From positions 1-64,000 of the forward strand of contig NZ_CP154263.1 in NCBI RefSeq assembly GCF_039529835.1: a stretch of DNA of 64,000 nt. Reading direction: 5' to 3'. The notes under the pieces were generated by a model. It searched no databases, was not told the DNA's origin, and was given only the letters and a program-made list of their open reading frames with translations. Positions 8,277-17,148 of the stretch are shown here, in pieces (within the stretch, counting starts at the first letter, position 1; each line of letters starts with the position of its first letter). A program made the position numbers and the translations under genes. Source of the DNA: Arthrobacter sp. TMP15 (lineage in GTDB: Bacteria > Actinomycetota > Actinomycetes > Actinomycetales > Micrococcaceae).

Positions 8277-8322
8277 TGTCCCATAACCTAAGTGCCTCTA
8301 AACCTATGCCATGCAAGACGGC
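8277..8322. repeat. Diverged direct repeat, right of the doxX-like gene
   Basis: Partner of about 7505-7550. The two copies bracket the doxX-like gene in the same orientation, about 770 bases apart. Confidence 0.4.
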
Positions 8323-8444
8323 TCCGAGCCTGATTTTGCCTCACCGAACACCGCCCTGAAGTACTTAACTCCAACCTTGTCCAGCGCGGACGCGCCAGCC
8401 TGTCAAAAACGGTCCATTTTGACGAATCCTCGTGGCACTACTGG

Positions 8445-11400
8445 TCATGATTGGTTCTCTGTCGAGCTGAGGCCGAAGAATCGCTCGAAGAAGGCACCGA
8501 GTTTAGTGATAACGGTTTGTTTTTTCTCGCCGTGGCCACCTGCCGCGGCGAAGCGTGAGACAGGTGGTAGTACTTTTGTGATTGCTGTTCCGGTGGCGTG
8601 GAGTTGGCCGTCGCGGAATGCGGTCTCCACGAAGGCGCGGGTTTCCTCGGGGCGGAGATTTTCGGCTTCGATGATGGTCTCGAGTTCGGCTTCACGTTTG
8701 GCTGCGATGAACGCTCGCCATTCCTGATCTATCCCTTCGTTGGCGGTGAGGGAGTCGACGAAGTCCTCGATGAGGTCTTTTTTGTTGCGCAGGGTGGGAC
8801 TGGCGTCCACGGCGCGGGTGATCTCTGCACGGATTTCCTTATCGTCACCGTCTCCGCGTTCAGCACGGTATTTTTGGACGAGCATGAGGATGTAATCGAC
8901 GTTGATTTCGACCTGTTTGATCAGTTCGATCTCGAAGACAATGTTGTCGTTGATCTGTTCCTTATCGGCTGTCTTGTCTTTGCGGAAATCCGCGTACAGG
9001 TCCAGGTACACGCTGCGGTAGTCCTGTCCCTGCCGGTCGCTGAGGATCTCGTTGCCGGTGAAGTCATCGAAGGAGGTGAGGATGTTTTGCAGGCGCAGGA
9101 CTGCGCCGAACAGGCCGATGAACTCTTTCTGCGCGGACTCCCCAATGATCGGATCCCCCAACGGGAACATAGTCAAAAGCTCTGTGACTTTCTCCGTGTA
9201 ATCGTTGTAGTACTCCCCGAATGGTTTGAGCAGCACGACTCCGCGGGCGTCCTTATTGCCGAATAGAGCTATCGCGTCGTTCGTCTGTTTCTCCAGATCA
9301 CGGAAGGAGACGATGTTGCCATAGGTCTTCACGGAGTTCAGTATGCGGTTGGTCCGCGAGTAGGCCTGAATCAAGCCGTGTGCGCGCAGGTTCTTATCCA
9401 CGAACAGGGTGTTCAACGTTGTCGCGTCGAAACCGGTGAGGAACATGTTGACCACGATCACTAAGTCGATCTCGCGCTGCTTAAGCTTTAGGGACAGGTC
9501 CTTGTAGTAGTTCTGGAACCGGTCGGAGCTAGTGTCAAAGCTGGTGCCAAACGTCGTGTTGTAGTCCTGAATCGCAGCCTCGAGGAACGAGCGGGCGTCC
9601 GTGCTCAGTGCACTGGTATCGAAGCCTTCCTCCTCCAATACGCTGTCTTCCACGGCATCGTTGGCGCCGTAGGAGTAGATCAGACCGATCTTCAGCCGGC
9701 GGTCCGAGGACAGGTCCTTCTGTTGGGCCTGAAAGTGCTGGTAATAGGTGCGGGCGGCGTTGATCGAAGCTGTCGCGAACAGGGCGTTGAACCCGCGCAC
9801 CCTTTTCTCACCGAGGGTATAGCCCTCGGTACGCTTGGTCTTCTGATCGAAGTGCTCCCGCGTGTACGCCACGATCTTGCTGATGCGTTCCGGGGCAAGG
9901 AGCGCCGTTTCGGTATCGATCGCGGAAACCTGCTTATCGACCACGGTGCCGACCTTGACGGTGTTCACATAGTCGATACGGAAGGGCAACACATTTTTAT
10001 CTGTGATCGCATCCACGATCGTGTATGTGTGCAGTTTCTCCCCGAACGCCTGCTCGGTGGTCTTCAAGTGGGGGTTCCCGCCGCTGCCAGAATTGGCGGC
10101 AAAGATTGGGGTGCCGGTGAAGCCAAAAAGGTTGTACCGTTTGAACGCTTTCGTGATCGAGGTGTGCATGTCACCGAACTGGGAACGGTGGCACTCGTCA
10201 AAAATGAGCACGACATGGCCGCCGTAGATCCCATGGCCCTTGTTCGCATCAATGAAAGTAGAGAGCTTCTGGATCGTGGTGATGATAATCCGCGCAGCAG
10301 AGTTCTCGAGCTGCTTCTTCAACACAGCAGTGGACGTGTTGGAGTTCGCGGCACCCTTTTCAAACCGGTCATATTCGCGCATCGTCTGGTAATCCAGATC
10401 TTTGCGGTCCACAACGAACAAAACCTTGTCGACCGAGGTCAGCTTCGACGCGAGCTGGGCGGCCTTGAACGACGTCAACGTCTTGCCCGACCCCGTCGTG
10501 TGCCACACGTAACCACCGGCACCGATCGTGCCGAGTTGTTTGTAGTTGGTGGAGATTTCGATCTTCTGCAGGATCCGCTCAGTTCCAACGATCTGATAGG
10601 GGCGCATGACCAGCAGCATCTTGTCGGCGGTCAGCACGCAGTACCTGGTGAGGATATTCAGTAGTGCGTGCTTGGCGAAGAACGTCTTCGCGAACGCCGC
10701 GAGATCGGTGATCGGCTTGTTCTGCGCGTCCGCCCACCACGAGGTGAACTCAAAACTATTGGAGGTTTTGCGCACACGCTTAGACCCCGCGGACTCGATC
10801 AGATGCTGGCGGCGGGTGGTGTTGGAGTAATACTTCGTCAACGTCCCGTTCGAGATCACGAACAACTGCACGTACTCGAACAGGCCAGAGCCTGCCCAGA
10901 AACTATCCCGCTGGTAGCGGTCGATCTGGTTGAACGCCTCACGGATATCCACGCCACGGCGCTTGAGCTCGATATGTACCATCGGCAGTCCGTTGACCAA
11001 CACCGTCACGTCATACCGGTTCGCGTACGTCCCCCCACCATCACCTTGTGGTGTTTCGTATTGGTTGATGACCTGTAAGCGGTTGTTGTGGATATTCTGC
11101 TTATCAATCAGCGTGATGTTCTTGACCGAACCATCGTCCCTCTTCAACAGCTGGACATGATCATCCTGAATCCGCAGAGTCTTCTCGACAATGCCGTCAT
11201 TCGCCCCAGAGACACACTCGGAAAAGAACTGCTCCCACTCAGCATCAGAAAACGCAATACCATTCAACACCGCCAACTGGGCGCGCAGGTTCCTTACCAG
11301 CTGCGCCTCAGAAGTAACCGGCAAGTACTCATAGGCCTGCGACTGCAACAACCGGATCAACTCACGCTCAAGGTCAGCCTCCGACTGATACGCCGCCTCA

Positions 11401-11489
11401 GCCTTCGAATCAGGCACATACTCGGCAACGACAGTGCTCTCATTCGATACTGCAATCGGATCATACTTCCGCGCAGACGCCTCACTCAT
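8445..11489 (-). CDS. hsdR: Type I restriction enzyme, HsdR subunit
   Basis: Motor and nuclease subunit of a type I restriction-modification complex. It translocates DNA with ATP and cuts unmethylated DNA far from the site. The N-terminal PD-(D/E)XK nuclease shows D160, E174 and K176 (RYDVTV, then HIELKRR). The SF2 helicase core has Walker A HTTGSGKT (about 330-337), DECH (about 431-434), FTGTP (about 457-461) and a late motif region around VVNMFLTGFDATTLNTLFVDK. At 1014 residues it is full length. Its ATG overlaps the hsdS stop by four bases (11486-11489). It is the last gene of the hsdM-hsdS-hsdR operon and appears intact. Confidence 0.95.
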   Translation of the reverse strand: MSEASARKYDPIAVSNESTVVAEYVPDSKAEAAYQSEADLERELIRLLQSQAYEYLPVTSEAQLVRNLRAQLAVLNGIAFSDAEWEQFFSECVSGANDGIVEKTLRIQDDHVQLLKRDDGSVKNITLIDKQNIHNNRLQVINQYETPQGDGGGTYANRYDVTVLVNGLPMVHIELKRRGVDIREAFNQIDRYQRDSFWAGSGLFEYVQLFVISNGTLTKYYSNTTRRQHLIESAGSKRVRKTSNSFEFTSWWADAQNKPITDLAAFAKTFFAKHALLNILTRYCVLTADKMLLVMRPYQIVGTERILQKIEISTNYKQLGTIGAGGYVWHTTGSGKTLTSFKAAQLASKLTSVDKVLFVVDRKDLDYQTMREYDRFEKGAANSNTSTAVLKKQLENSAARIIITTIQKLSTFIDANKGHGIYGGHVVLIFDECHRSQFGDMHTSITKAFKRYNLFGFTGTPIFAANSGSGGNPHLKTTEQAFGEKLHTYTIVDAITDKNVLPFRIDYVNTVKVGTVVDKQVSAIDTETALLAPERISKIVAYTREHFDQKTKRTEGYTLGEKRVRGFNALFATASINAARTYYQHFQAQQKDLSSDRRLKIGLIYSYGANDAVEDSVLEEEGFDTSALSTDARSFLEAAIQDYNTTFGTSFDTSSDRFQNYYKDLSLKLKQREIDLVIVVNMFLTGFDATTLNTLFVDKNLRAHGLIQAYSRTNRILNSVKTYGNIVSFRDLEKQTNDAIALFGNKDARGVVLLKPFGEYYNDYTEKVTELLTMFPLGDPIIGESAQKEFIGLFGAVLRLQNILTSFDDFTGNEILSDRQGQDYRSVYLDLYADFRKDKTADKEQINDNIVFEIELIKQVEINVDYILMLVQKYRAERGDGDDKEIRAEITRAVDASPTLRNKKDLIEDFVDSLTANEGIDQEWRAFIAAKREAELETIIEAENLRPEETRAFVETAFRDGQLHATGTAITKVLPPVSRFAAAGGHGEKKQTVITKLGAFFERFFGLSSTENQS

Positions 11490-12673
11490 GCCACCGCCTC
11501 CTCGAACGTCAACAACCGATCACGGTAATACTCATACTGCTTCCGACGCGCCTCTAGCTCAGCAGGAAGACCAACACTGAGGTCGTTTACGAGCGCATCA
11601 AACTTGTCCAGGATTGAGCCAATACGCAATTGCTCATCCAGCGAAGGGACTTGAACTACCAGCCGATTGAGAGTGCCCACAGCCAACCCCGGCTGCGCGG
11701 ACTTCGAAGCGTATTGATTCAGATTCATACTAGTGAGCAGGTGAAAGGCCCATCTGATATCGACGCCAGCTAGCGGTGTGACAACGACAGAATGCTCGGT
11801 GGCGTAGAACTCACCGCTCGCTCGTTTGACATTCCCACAAAGTGCACCCTGTCGACCAATCAGCACAAGATCACCCCGTTGGTTCGGTTCCGTGACATAC
11901 CCCCGCAGCCCCCCTCCCCCAAAACACGGGATGGAGTGGACATCGCTCGAGGTTGCGAAGATTTTGGAAGCCGCGATGAAATTGCCGGCTCGCAAATTGA
12001 ACAGCTCATCCAGCCGCATCCGACGCGATTTTGCGCTATCCGTGGCCAAGAGACTTTCCCGATAGTGTTCGTATTGTCTCCGGCGGGCTTCCAGCTCCGC
12101 TTCCAGCTCCGCTTCCAGTTGGGTGAACTGGTCCAAGATCTGCACGATCTCCCGCTGCACCTCGATGGGCGGCACGGGAATTCGTACTTTTAAGAATCGA
12201 CCCTTCGAGATATTGATCCGCGTCACCCCGTTCGCCGTCCCTTTGATCTGTTTTCGAATTGCCTCACCTCGAAAGAGATACTTGCTGAAATCAGGCAGAA
12301 GAATTTCAGGATTATTGAGACGTATAGCGAAACAGAAGCTATTCAGATACAGCGACTCGATCGGTCCTGATGTCACTACTGAGGACATCCCAACTTCGGC
12401 CAGAGATTCAGAGGAACCCGTGATTACGACATCGCCCTCAAATAAGCAATTCTGCCTTTCTCCTGGTCTGACCTCAACGAAGTCGGGAGCTTGCTGGTCA
12501 ACAGCGAGGTTTGCAAAGGCATTCATATACGAAACAAAGCGTGCACTGCCGCCAGTAAAATCTGCTTTCGTTTTGCCAGACAACCCCGCTATAGTCACCG
12601 CGATATCTCCAATGGAGAAGAACTTAACACCGTCTGGACAGTGATCCGCGATCAGTTCGTCGATGCGGCTCAT
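11486..12673 (-). CDS. hsdS: Type I restriction enzyme, HsdS specificity subunit
   Basis: A 395-residue specificity subunit with two target-recognition domains, each reading half of a split DNA target. Each TRD is followed by a conserved helical spacer. The first spacer (about residues 180-210) is ILDQFTQLEAELEAELEAR with RRQYEHYRESLL after it. The second, near the C-terminus, reads KFDALVNDLS, then ARRKQYEYYRDRLL. The first spacer contains a four-residue repeat (EAEL) encoded by 12-bp DNA repeats, the arrangement that changes the gap between half-sites in EcoR124-type enzymes. Four-base overlaps join it to hsdM (12670-12673) and hsdR. Confidence 0.93.
   Translation of the reverse strand: MSRIDELIADHCPDGVKFFSIGDIAVTIAGLSGKTKADFTGGSARFVSYMNAFANLAVDQQAPDFVEVRPGERQNCLFEGDVVITGSSESLAEVGMSSVVTSGPIESLYLNSFCFAIRLNNPEILLPDFSKYLFRGEAIRKQIKGTANGVTRINISKGRFLKVRIPVPPIEVQREIVQILDQFTQLEAELEAELEARRRQYEHYRESLLATDSAKSRRMRLDELFNLRAGNFIAASKIFATSSDVHSIPCFGGGGLRGYVTEPNQRGDLVLIGRQGALCGNVKRASGEFYATEHSVVVTPLAGVDIRWAFHLLTSMNLNQYASKSAQPGLAVGTLNRLVVQVPSLDEQLRIGSILDKFDALVNDLSVGLPAELEARRKQYEYYRDRLLTFEEAVA
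12089..12120. repeat. 12-bp tandem repeats in the HsdS spacer
   Basis: CTTCCAGCTCCG at 12089-12100 is repeated exactly at 12101-12112, followed by a partial third unit. On the coding strand each unit adds four residues to the helix between the two target-recognition domains. Slippage here would keep the frame and could change target spacing. Confidence 0.85.
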
Positions 12674-14238
12674 CTCGTGCCCTCGAGGTTAGCGACAATC
12701 TCATCGATGGAAATGCGGAGTTCGTGCTGCTTTGTAACGATGCGGGAGATTTTGGCGTTGAGTTCAGTGATGTCGATGATTTCGCGGGTGTCTTCTGCTT
12801 CGACGTAGGAGGTCACGGCGATGTTGTAATCGTTGGCGCCGATGTCTTCATTCGTCACAAGTTTGGCAAAGTGTTCGGCGTCTTCACGGGTAGTGAATGC
12901 GTTGAGGATAGCCTGTTGGTGGTTTGGGGTGAGTTTGTTCTTGTTCCCGCTGCGTGTGAACTCTGCAGTGGCGTCGATGAAGAGTACGGAGTTGTCGGTC
13001 TTGGATTTTTTGAGCACGATGATGCAGGTCGCGATTGTCGTGCCAAAGAAAAGGTCCGGTGGGAGCTGGATGACGGCGTCGACGTAGTTGTTGTCGATGA
13101 GGTATTTGCGGATCTTCGCCTCCGCGCCTCCGCGGTAGAGCACGCCCGGGAACTCGACGATGGCAGCGGTACCGTTGACGGCTAGCCAGGACAGGATGTG
13201 CATCGTGAAGGCGAGGTCTGCTTTGGACTTCGGGGCGAGCACACCGGCGGGCGCGAAGCGTGGGTCGTTGATGAGTAAGGGGTTTGCGTCGCCGTCCCAC
13301 TTGATCGAGTAGGGCGGGTTGGACACGATTGCTTCGAATGGTTCGTCGTCCCAGTGGGCGGGATCGGTGAGGGTGTCGCCGTGGGCGAGGTTGAACTGCT
13401 CGTAGTTCACGTCGTGGAGGAACATGTTGATGCGGGCAAGGTTGTATGTGGTGAGGTTGATCTCCTGGCCATAGAAGCCTTGGCGCACATTACCCTTGCC
13501 GAGTATCTTGTCGAATTTGAGCAGCAGCGACCCGGAGCCGACGGCGGGGTCGTAGACCTTGTTCACCTGGGTCTTGCCGACGACGGTGATGCGAGCGAGG
13601 AGTTCTGAGACTTCCTGAGGTGTGTAGTACTCGCCGCCAGACTTGCCTGCGCTGGAAGCGTACATCTGCATGAGGTACTCGTAAGCATCACCGAACAGGT
13701 CGATCGAGTTGTCTCCGAAATTACCCAGGGGCAGGTCCCCGATGGCGTCGAGGAGTTTCACTAGTTTCTCGTTGCGCTTGGCGACCGTTTGGCCAAGTTT
13801 GGAGCTGTTGACGTCGAGGTCATCGAAGAGGCCCTTGATGTCGTCTTCACTGCCGCTACCAACGGCTGAGCCTTCGATGTTCTTGAATATCCGGGCGAGG
13901 GTTTCGTTTAGGTTCGTATCCTGCGACGCGCGTTCGCGGACGTTGGGGAAAAGTTCGGAGGGGAGAATGTAAAAGCCCTTCTCCGCTACGGTCTCTGTGC
14001 GTCCGAACTCTGCCTGTGTGTCGGGCAGGGTGGTGTAGTTGAAGTCGGGGGCGCCAGCCTTGTGCTCGCCAGTGTTGATGTAGGCGGTGAGGTTCTCGGA
14101 GATGAACCGGTAGAAGAGCATGCCGAGCACGTAGCTTTTGAAGTCCCACCCGTCGACTGACCCTCTGAGGTCGTTTGCGATGCGCCAGATGGTTTTGTGT
14201 AGCTCTGCGCGCTGTCCTTCTTTGGTGGTGGGAGTCAT
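12670..14238 (-). CDS. hsdM: Type I restriction enzyme, HsdM adenine methyltransferase
   Basis: N6-adenine methyltransferase of 522 residues that modifies the host target and forms the core of the type I complex with HsdS. The N-terminal helical domain (about 10-150) contains WDFKSYVLGMLFYRFIS, typical of HsdM. S-adenosylmethionine motif I is YDPAVGSGSLLL (about 229-240) and the catalytic motif IV is NPPY (about 307-310). First gene of the operon; its stop overlaps the hsdS start by four bases. All key motifs are present. Confidence 0.95.
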   Translation of the reverse strand: MTPTTKEGQRAELHKTIWRIANDLRGSVDGWDFKSYVLGMLFYRFISENLTAYINTGEHKAGAPDFNYTTLPDTQAEFGRTETVAEKGFYILPSELFPNVRERASQDTNLNETLARIFKNIEGSAVGSGSEDDIKGLFDDLDVNSSKLGQTVAKRNEKLVKLLDAIGDLPLGNFGDNSIDLFGDAYEYLMQMYASSAGKSGGEYYTPQEVSELLARITVVGKTQVNKVYDPAVGSGSLLLKFDKILGKGNVRQGFYGQEINLTTYNLARINMFLHDVNYEQFNLAHGDTLTDPAHWDDEPFEAIVSNPPYSIKWDGDANPLLINDPRFAPAGVLAPKSKADLAFTMHILSWLAVNGTAAIVEFPGVLYRGGAEAKIRKYLIDNNYVDAVIQLPPDLFFGTTIATCIIVLKKSKTDNSVLFIDATAEFTRSGNKNKLTPNHQQAILNAFTTREDAEHFAKLVTNEDIGANDYNIAVTSYVEAEDTREIIDITELNAKISRIVTKQHELRISIDEIVANLEGTR

Positions 14239-14649
14239 ATCTCTTCTTCTGCGCTGTGGCGCGCGATCTGGTGGTGCTTGAATCTAGCTCACAGGATACC
14301 GGCGAACTCTTGCTGAGGTGCATTACCGCGCCGGGCATAGAACCTTGAGGCGATGGGCGGCGTTCTGTGATCGCTCGAGGTCGCAGTTGCCGGCGGCAGG
14401 GGCTGTGTTGCAGGGCGTTGATTATGAGGCACATCAGTCACGAGGCATCTTTTCAGGCCTTTTGTCGCTGCACTGGTCCAGTTGGACTCATCGTTTGAAG
14501 ACGCTCAGGGCAGAGAACGAACGTTCCAAGAGAGACACCCGTTGTCCATCAGGGTGTACCCGAGCGAGCAGGTCTGGATCCTTCACAGAGTATGTCAATC
14601 AGGGTATAGTTTCTGGATACTTAGACATAACTGATGAAGGATCTAAAGC
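14239..14649. other. Intergenic region between hsdM and a divergent recombinase gene
   Basis: About 410 bases without a supported gene. It must hold the hsdM promoter and that of the recombinase. Close to the recombinase start, 14584-14632 carries small inverted elements (GTAT facing ATAC, and TGTC facing GACA), which could be a resolution site for the neighbouring enzyme. Confidence 0.35.
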
Positions 14650-15237
14650 GTGGATGGACGTAAGGGACAGGTTGTTGGCTACGTGCGGGTCAGCGCTGCC
14701 GACCAGAACGAGGCACGTCAGCTTGAAGCACTGGGCACTGTCGATAGATTATTCGCTGAGAAGGTCAGTGGCAAGAACACAGTCGACAGAGCTCGGCTTC
14801 AAGAGATGCTCATTTATGTCCGGGACGGGGATACGGTTCGGGTGAAGTCACCGGACCGTTTGGCGCGGTCCACGACGGATCTTCTTGCTCTTGTTGAGCA
14901 ACTCAAGGCTAAGGGCGTTGCTTTGGAGTTTATTGATAACCCGGCTCTGAACACTGATACGCCACAGGGGGAGTTCATGCTCACGGTCCTGGCTGCCATT
15001 GCACAGTTAGAGCGCAAGACTATCCGTGAGCGACAGGCCGAGGGCATTGCCATTGCTAAAAGGAACGGCGTTTACGACCGGGTTCCGAAGCTTACTCGGG
15101 AACAGGTTCAGCTGGGCCGGGAGCGGATTGTTCAGGGTGTGCCCAAGGCGAAGGTGGCCCGAGATCTGGGCGTCTCGCGGCAGACGCTGTATGCAGCCCT
15201 GAATGGCAGCGGCAAGTACGCTGAGGTTAGCTCATAG
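14650..15237 (+). CDS. Serine recombinase (resolvase/invertase family)
   Basis: A 195-residue small serine recombinase. The catalytic domain starts GQVVGYVRVSAADQN with the nucleophile serine at about residue 15. Conserved arginines follow in VKSPDRLARSTTDLLAL, then the E-helix region QLERKTIRERQAEGIA. The C-terminal helix-turn-helix is RDLGVSRQTLYAALNG. It would resolve cointegrates or invert DNA at nearby sites. The start is GTG with GAAGGA about eight bases upstream. Located beside the type I RM operon, it might be a plasmid resolvase or a remnant of a transposon. An hsdS-shuffling role is possible, but no inverted partial hsdS copy is visible here. Confidence 0.9.
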   Translation: MDGRKGQVVGYVRVSAADQNEARQLEALGTVDRLFAEKVSGKNTVDRARLQEMLIYVRDGDTVRVKSPDRLARSTTDLLALVEQLKAKGVALEFIDNPALNTDTPQGEFMLTVLAAIAQLERKTIRERQAEGIAIAKRNGVYDRVPKLTREQVQLGRERIVQGVPKAKVARDLGVSRQTLYAALNGSGKYAEVSS

Positions 15238-15340
15238 ACGAGAGGGATGTGCTTGATCCTTTTGTGTGAGTCGGTTCATACTGTTAAACCGGATATACCG
15301 AGAGGGGTTAGCGGCTTCTGGTTGTGCCTATCTGGAAGCC

Positions 15341-15565
15341 TCAAAGGGCACCCTGGCCGATGGTATCGAGTCGCTCGATAGGGATGTGTTTTTCCTTCCA
15401 GCGGCGATCGTCCCCTGAAAGGAAAACCGTTTCGGCGTGAAAGGTCCTGCTGCGACGACGGCCAGAGGCTACGGTCCATGCGATGTGCACCCGGTTCCCT
15501 TCGCGGGCAAGGACGTAACCGTGGATTTCGGTACCGCGATGACTGACCACCACTTTTTGTGCCAT
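15341..15565 (-). CDS. Small basic hypothetical protein (74 residues)
   Basis: A strand-rich small protein (VVVSHRGTEIHGYVLAREG, then VHIAWTV) that could form an SH3-like barrel. No family recognised. A competing frame on the same strand (15276-15656) starts by a TAATG overlap with the upstream gene and has a natural-looking polar N-terminus (MAMKDHQAKSDTDDPAPS), but becomes Arg/Pro-rich shadow-like sequence later. One frameshift near 15560 would fuse the two good halves into one protein of about 105 residues. Either the gene is broken or the short ORF starts alone at 15565. Confidence 0.4.
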   Translation of the reverse strand: MAQKVVVSHRGTEIHGYVLAREGNRVHIAWTVASGRRRSRTFHAETVFLSGDDRRWKEKHIPIERLDTIGQGAL

Positions 15566-15655
15566 GGATTCCAGTCGGTTTGTTGGATGCTGTTGATGAC
15601 GGAGAGGGAGCCGGATCGTCGGTGTCGGATTTGGCCTGGTGATCTTTCATGGCCA

Positions 15656-15931
15656 TTATCTCGAGGCCATCCGGTGCTCTTCCAGGCCGGGGATTATCTC
15701 TGGTCTCAACATGTTGGGCGTGCTTGGGTATGTGTATGTTCGCCCGTTATGGCGCAAGGCTCTCACAATGGCTTGTTCACGATGGGCTAGGGCCGCGAGC
15801 TGGTGTGGGTCGGTGGTGCTTCTGTGCTCGTCCTCAACTAAGGCCAGTTGGGCGATTAATTCCCGCAAGCTTGCCTGAAGTAAGTCTTCATCTTCTGGCT
15901 TGTTGTCGCTTTCGGTATCTATTAGGGTCAT
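15656..15931 (-). CDS. Small acidic hypothetical protein
   Basis: About 91 residues from the preferred ATG at 15931 (104 if the GTG at 15970 is used). Mostly helical with an N-terminal acidic stretch and QASLRELIAQLALVEDEH, suggestive of a coiled coil. No family recognised. It is divergent from the LuxR-type regulator at 16007, with a perfect 20-bp palindrome between them. The GTG start would lie inside that palindrome, so the ATG is more likely. Confidence 0.5.
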   Translation of the reverse strand: MTLIDTESDNKPEDEDLLQASLRELIAQLALVEDEHRSTTDPHQLAALAHREQAIVRALRHNGRTYTYPSTPNMLRPEIIPGLEEHRMASR

Positions 15932-15964
15932 CTCTTCAGCATATTCCTCACTTAGGATGAGTGT

Positions 15965-15984
15965 CTTCACCCCTAGGGGTGAAG
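15965..15984. promoter_or_regulatory. Perfect 20-bp palindrome between divergent genes
   Basis: CTTCACCCCTAGGGGTGAAG equals its own reverse complement. It covers the expected -35 position of the regulator promoter and abuts the divergent small gene. This is the geometry of an operator bound by a symmetric dimer, perhaps the LuxR-type regulator itself. Confidence 0.7.
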
Positions 15985-15994
15985 ATGCTTGCCC

Positions 15995-16000
15995 TATAGT
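15995..16000 (+). promoter_or_regulatory. Probable -10 box of a leaderless regulator transcript
   Basis: TATAGT lies six bases before the ATG at 16007, so transcription would begin at or next to the start codon. Leaderless mRNAs are common in actinobacteria. The -35 region would fall inside the 20-bp palindrome. Confidence 0.45.
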
Positions 16001-16006
16001 GGGGGA

Positions 16007-16651
16007 ATGAAAAGCCTACGTATCGCATTGGTAGATGACTACGAAATCGTGCTGCGGGGGCTGGAGACGATGCTGCGGTCCTACGGGTCTGCCCTGGAAG
16101 TCGTTGAACTAGACCTCAATTGCACTGTGGATCAACGCGTCGACGTCACTCTCTACGATACGTTCGCAGCAACCCCAGGAGATCGGGAAGACGTGCACGA
16201 ACTGGCAACCAATCCACGCGCCGGCAAGGTCGTTGTCTACTCATGGGACCTGGATGAATCCCGTGTTAAGGCTGCACTGGCTAACGGGGCCAGTGGCTAT
16301 CTCTCCAAAGGTCTGCCCGCCTCCCAGCTGGTCCGCGCGCTCCACGACATCCACACAGGCGAGGGCCAGGTGTTCCCGGGCGCTGGAGGCCAAACGAAAA
16401 TGGGTCTAGGTAACTGGCCCGGCCGTGAAGAGGGCCTGACCCAACGGGAAGCTGAAGTGCTCGCACTCATCTCCCAAGGATTGAGTAATGCCGAGATAGC
16501 CGATAGAACTCAGCTGTCAATGAACTCCATTAAGACGTTTATTCGCAGTTGCTACCGACGCATCGGTGTTGCCAACCGACCCAAGGCCATCCTCTGGGGC
16601 CTCGAACACGGATTCTTTCCTGACCACAAACGGGTCCGACCGCAAGAATAA
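16007..16651 (+). CDS. LuxR-type response regulator
   Basis: Two-domain transcription regulator. The receiver-like N-terminus (LRIALVDDYEIVLRGLETML) keeps the acidic pair but the usual phospho-acceptor region reads VDVTLYDTFA, with Asp in VTLYD as the likely site. The C-terminal LuxR helix-turn-helix is LTQREAEVLALISQGLSNAE, followed by MNSIKTFIRSCYRRIG. No histidine kinase gene is adjacent, so it may be an orphan. ATG at 16007 follows the alignment of the receiver domain. A TTG at 15989 would add six residues. A perfect palindrome upstream suggests autoregulation. Confidence 0.88.
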   Translation: MKSLRIALVDDYEIVLRGLETMLRSYGSALEVVELDLNCTVDQRVDVTLYDTFAATPGDREDVHELATNPRAGKVVVYSWDLDESRVKAALANGASGYLSKGLPASQLVRALHDIHTGEGQVFPGAGGQTKMGLGNWPGREEGLTQREAEVLALISQGLSNAEIADRTQLSMNSIKTFIRSCYRRIGVANRPKAILWGLEHGFFPDHKRVRPQE

Positions 16652-17148
16652 AAACCATCCGTTACTTTCTTTTGTAGCCCGTAAAAGAGTACGGATTGGG
16701 CTTGTCGGCTATCGGTCTCGCCAAGAAGAGCAGGCCAGGATGGACGATTTGCTACAGCGTAATTCGTGTTCGAAGGGTGTAACTTATACTAGTTTTGGGG
16801 TGGCGCCGCTGCCGGATGCCGAAGACCTCAATGTATTAGAACATCGCATTTGCGAGGTCTGCACTGGTGCGGCATTTCTTCCGGTTGTATAGCCCGATTT
16901 GTATGCTCGACGAGAACGATTCCAGCATCGCAGTTCTCGGGGGAGAGTCGCCGGCGCCTGCCCCCGAGAACGCTAAACGTTGATTCGTTTGCAATCATTG
17001 TCTCGACTGCACGGCTGACGAACATTTATGGCTCAGACAGTGGTCGGCATGGCATGGCATATCCTTGGCAAGCGTTCAGTAACGTGTGGTCTTTGTGCCG
17101 AAACACTGAGAGTGAACGGATGATATTCGGATCAGGTGGGTGGTTTTC
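16652..17148. other. Intergenic region before the first FUSC-like gene
   Basis: No supported gene. The last 120 bases (from about 17026) are homologous to the region just before the second FUSC-like gene (from about 39644), so the duplication includes the promoter. Confidence 0.5.

Noticed and set aside
8598-11528. Several long open frames antisense to hsdR
   Set aside because: Shadows of the hsdR codon bias. The hsdR frame carries all family motifs.
12724-14434. Open frames antisense or frame-shifted to hsdM
   Set aside because: Low-complexity or Arg/Pro-rich shadows; HsdM motifs are intact in its own frame.
14318-14845. Open frame crossing into the recombinase gene
   Set aside because: Different frame from the recombinase, whose catalytic serine and helix-turn-helix motifs are clear; treated as shadow.
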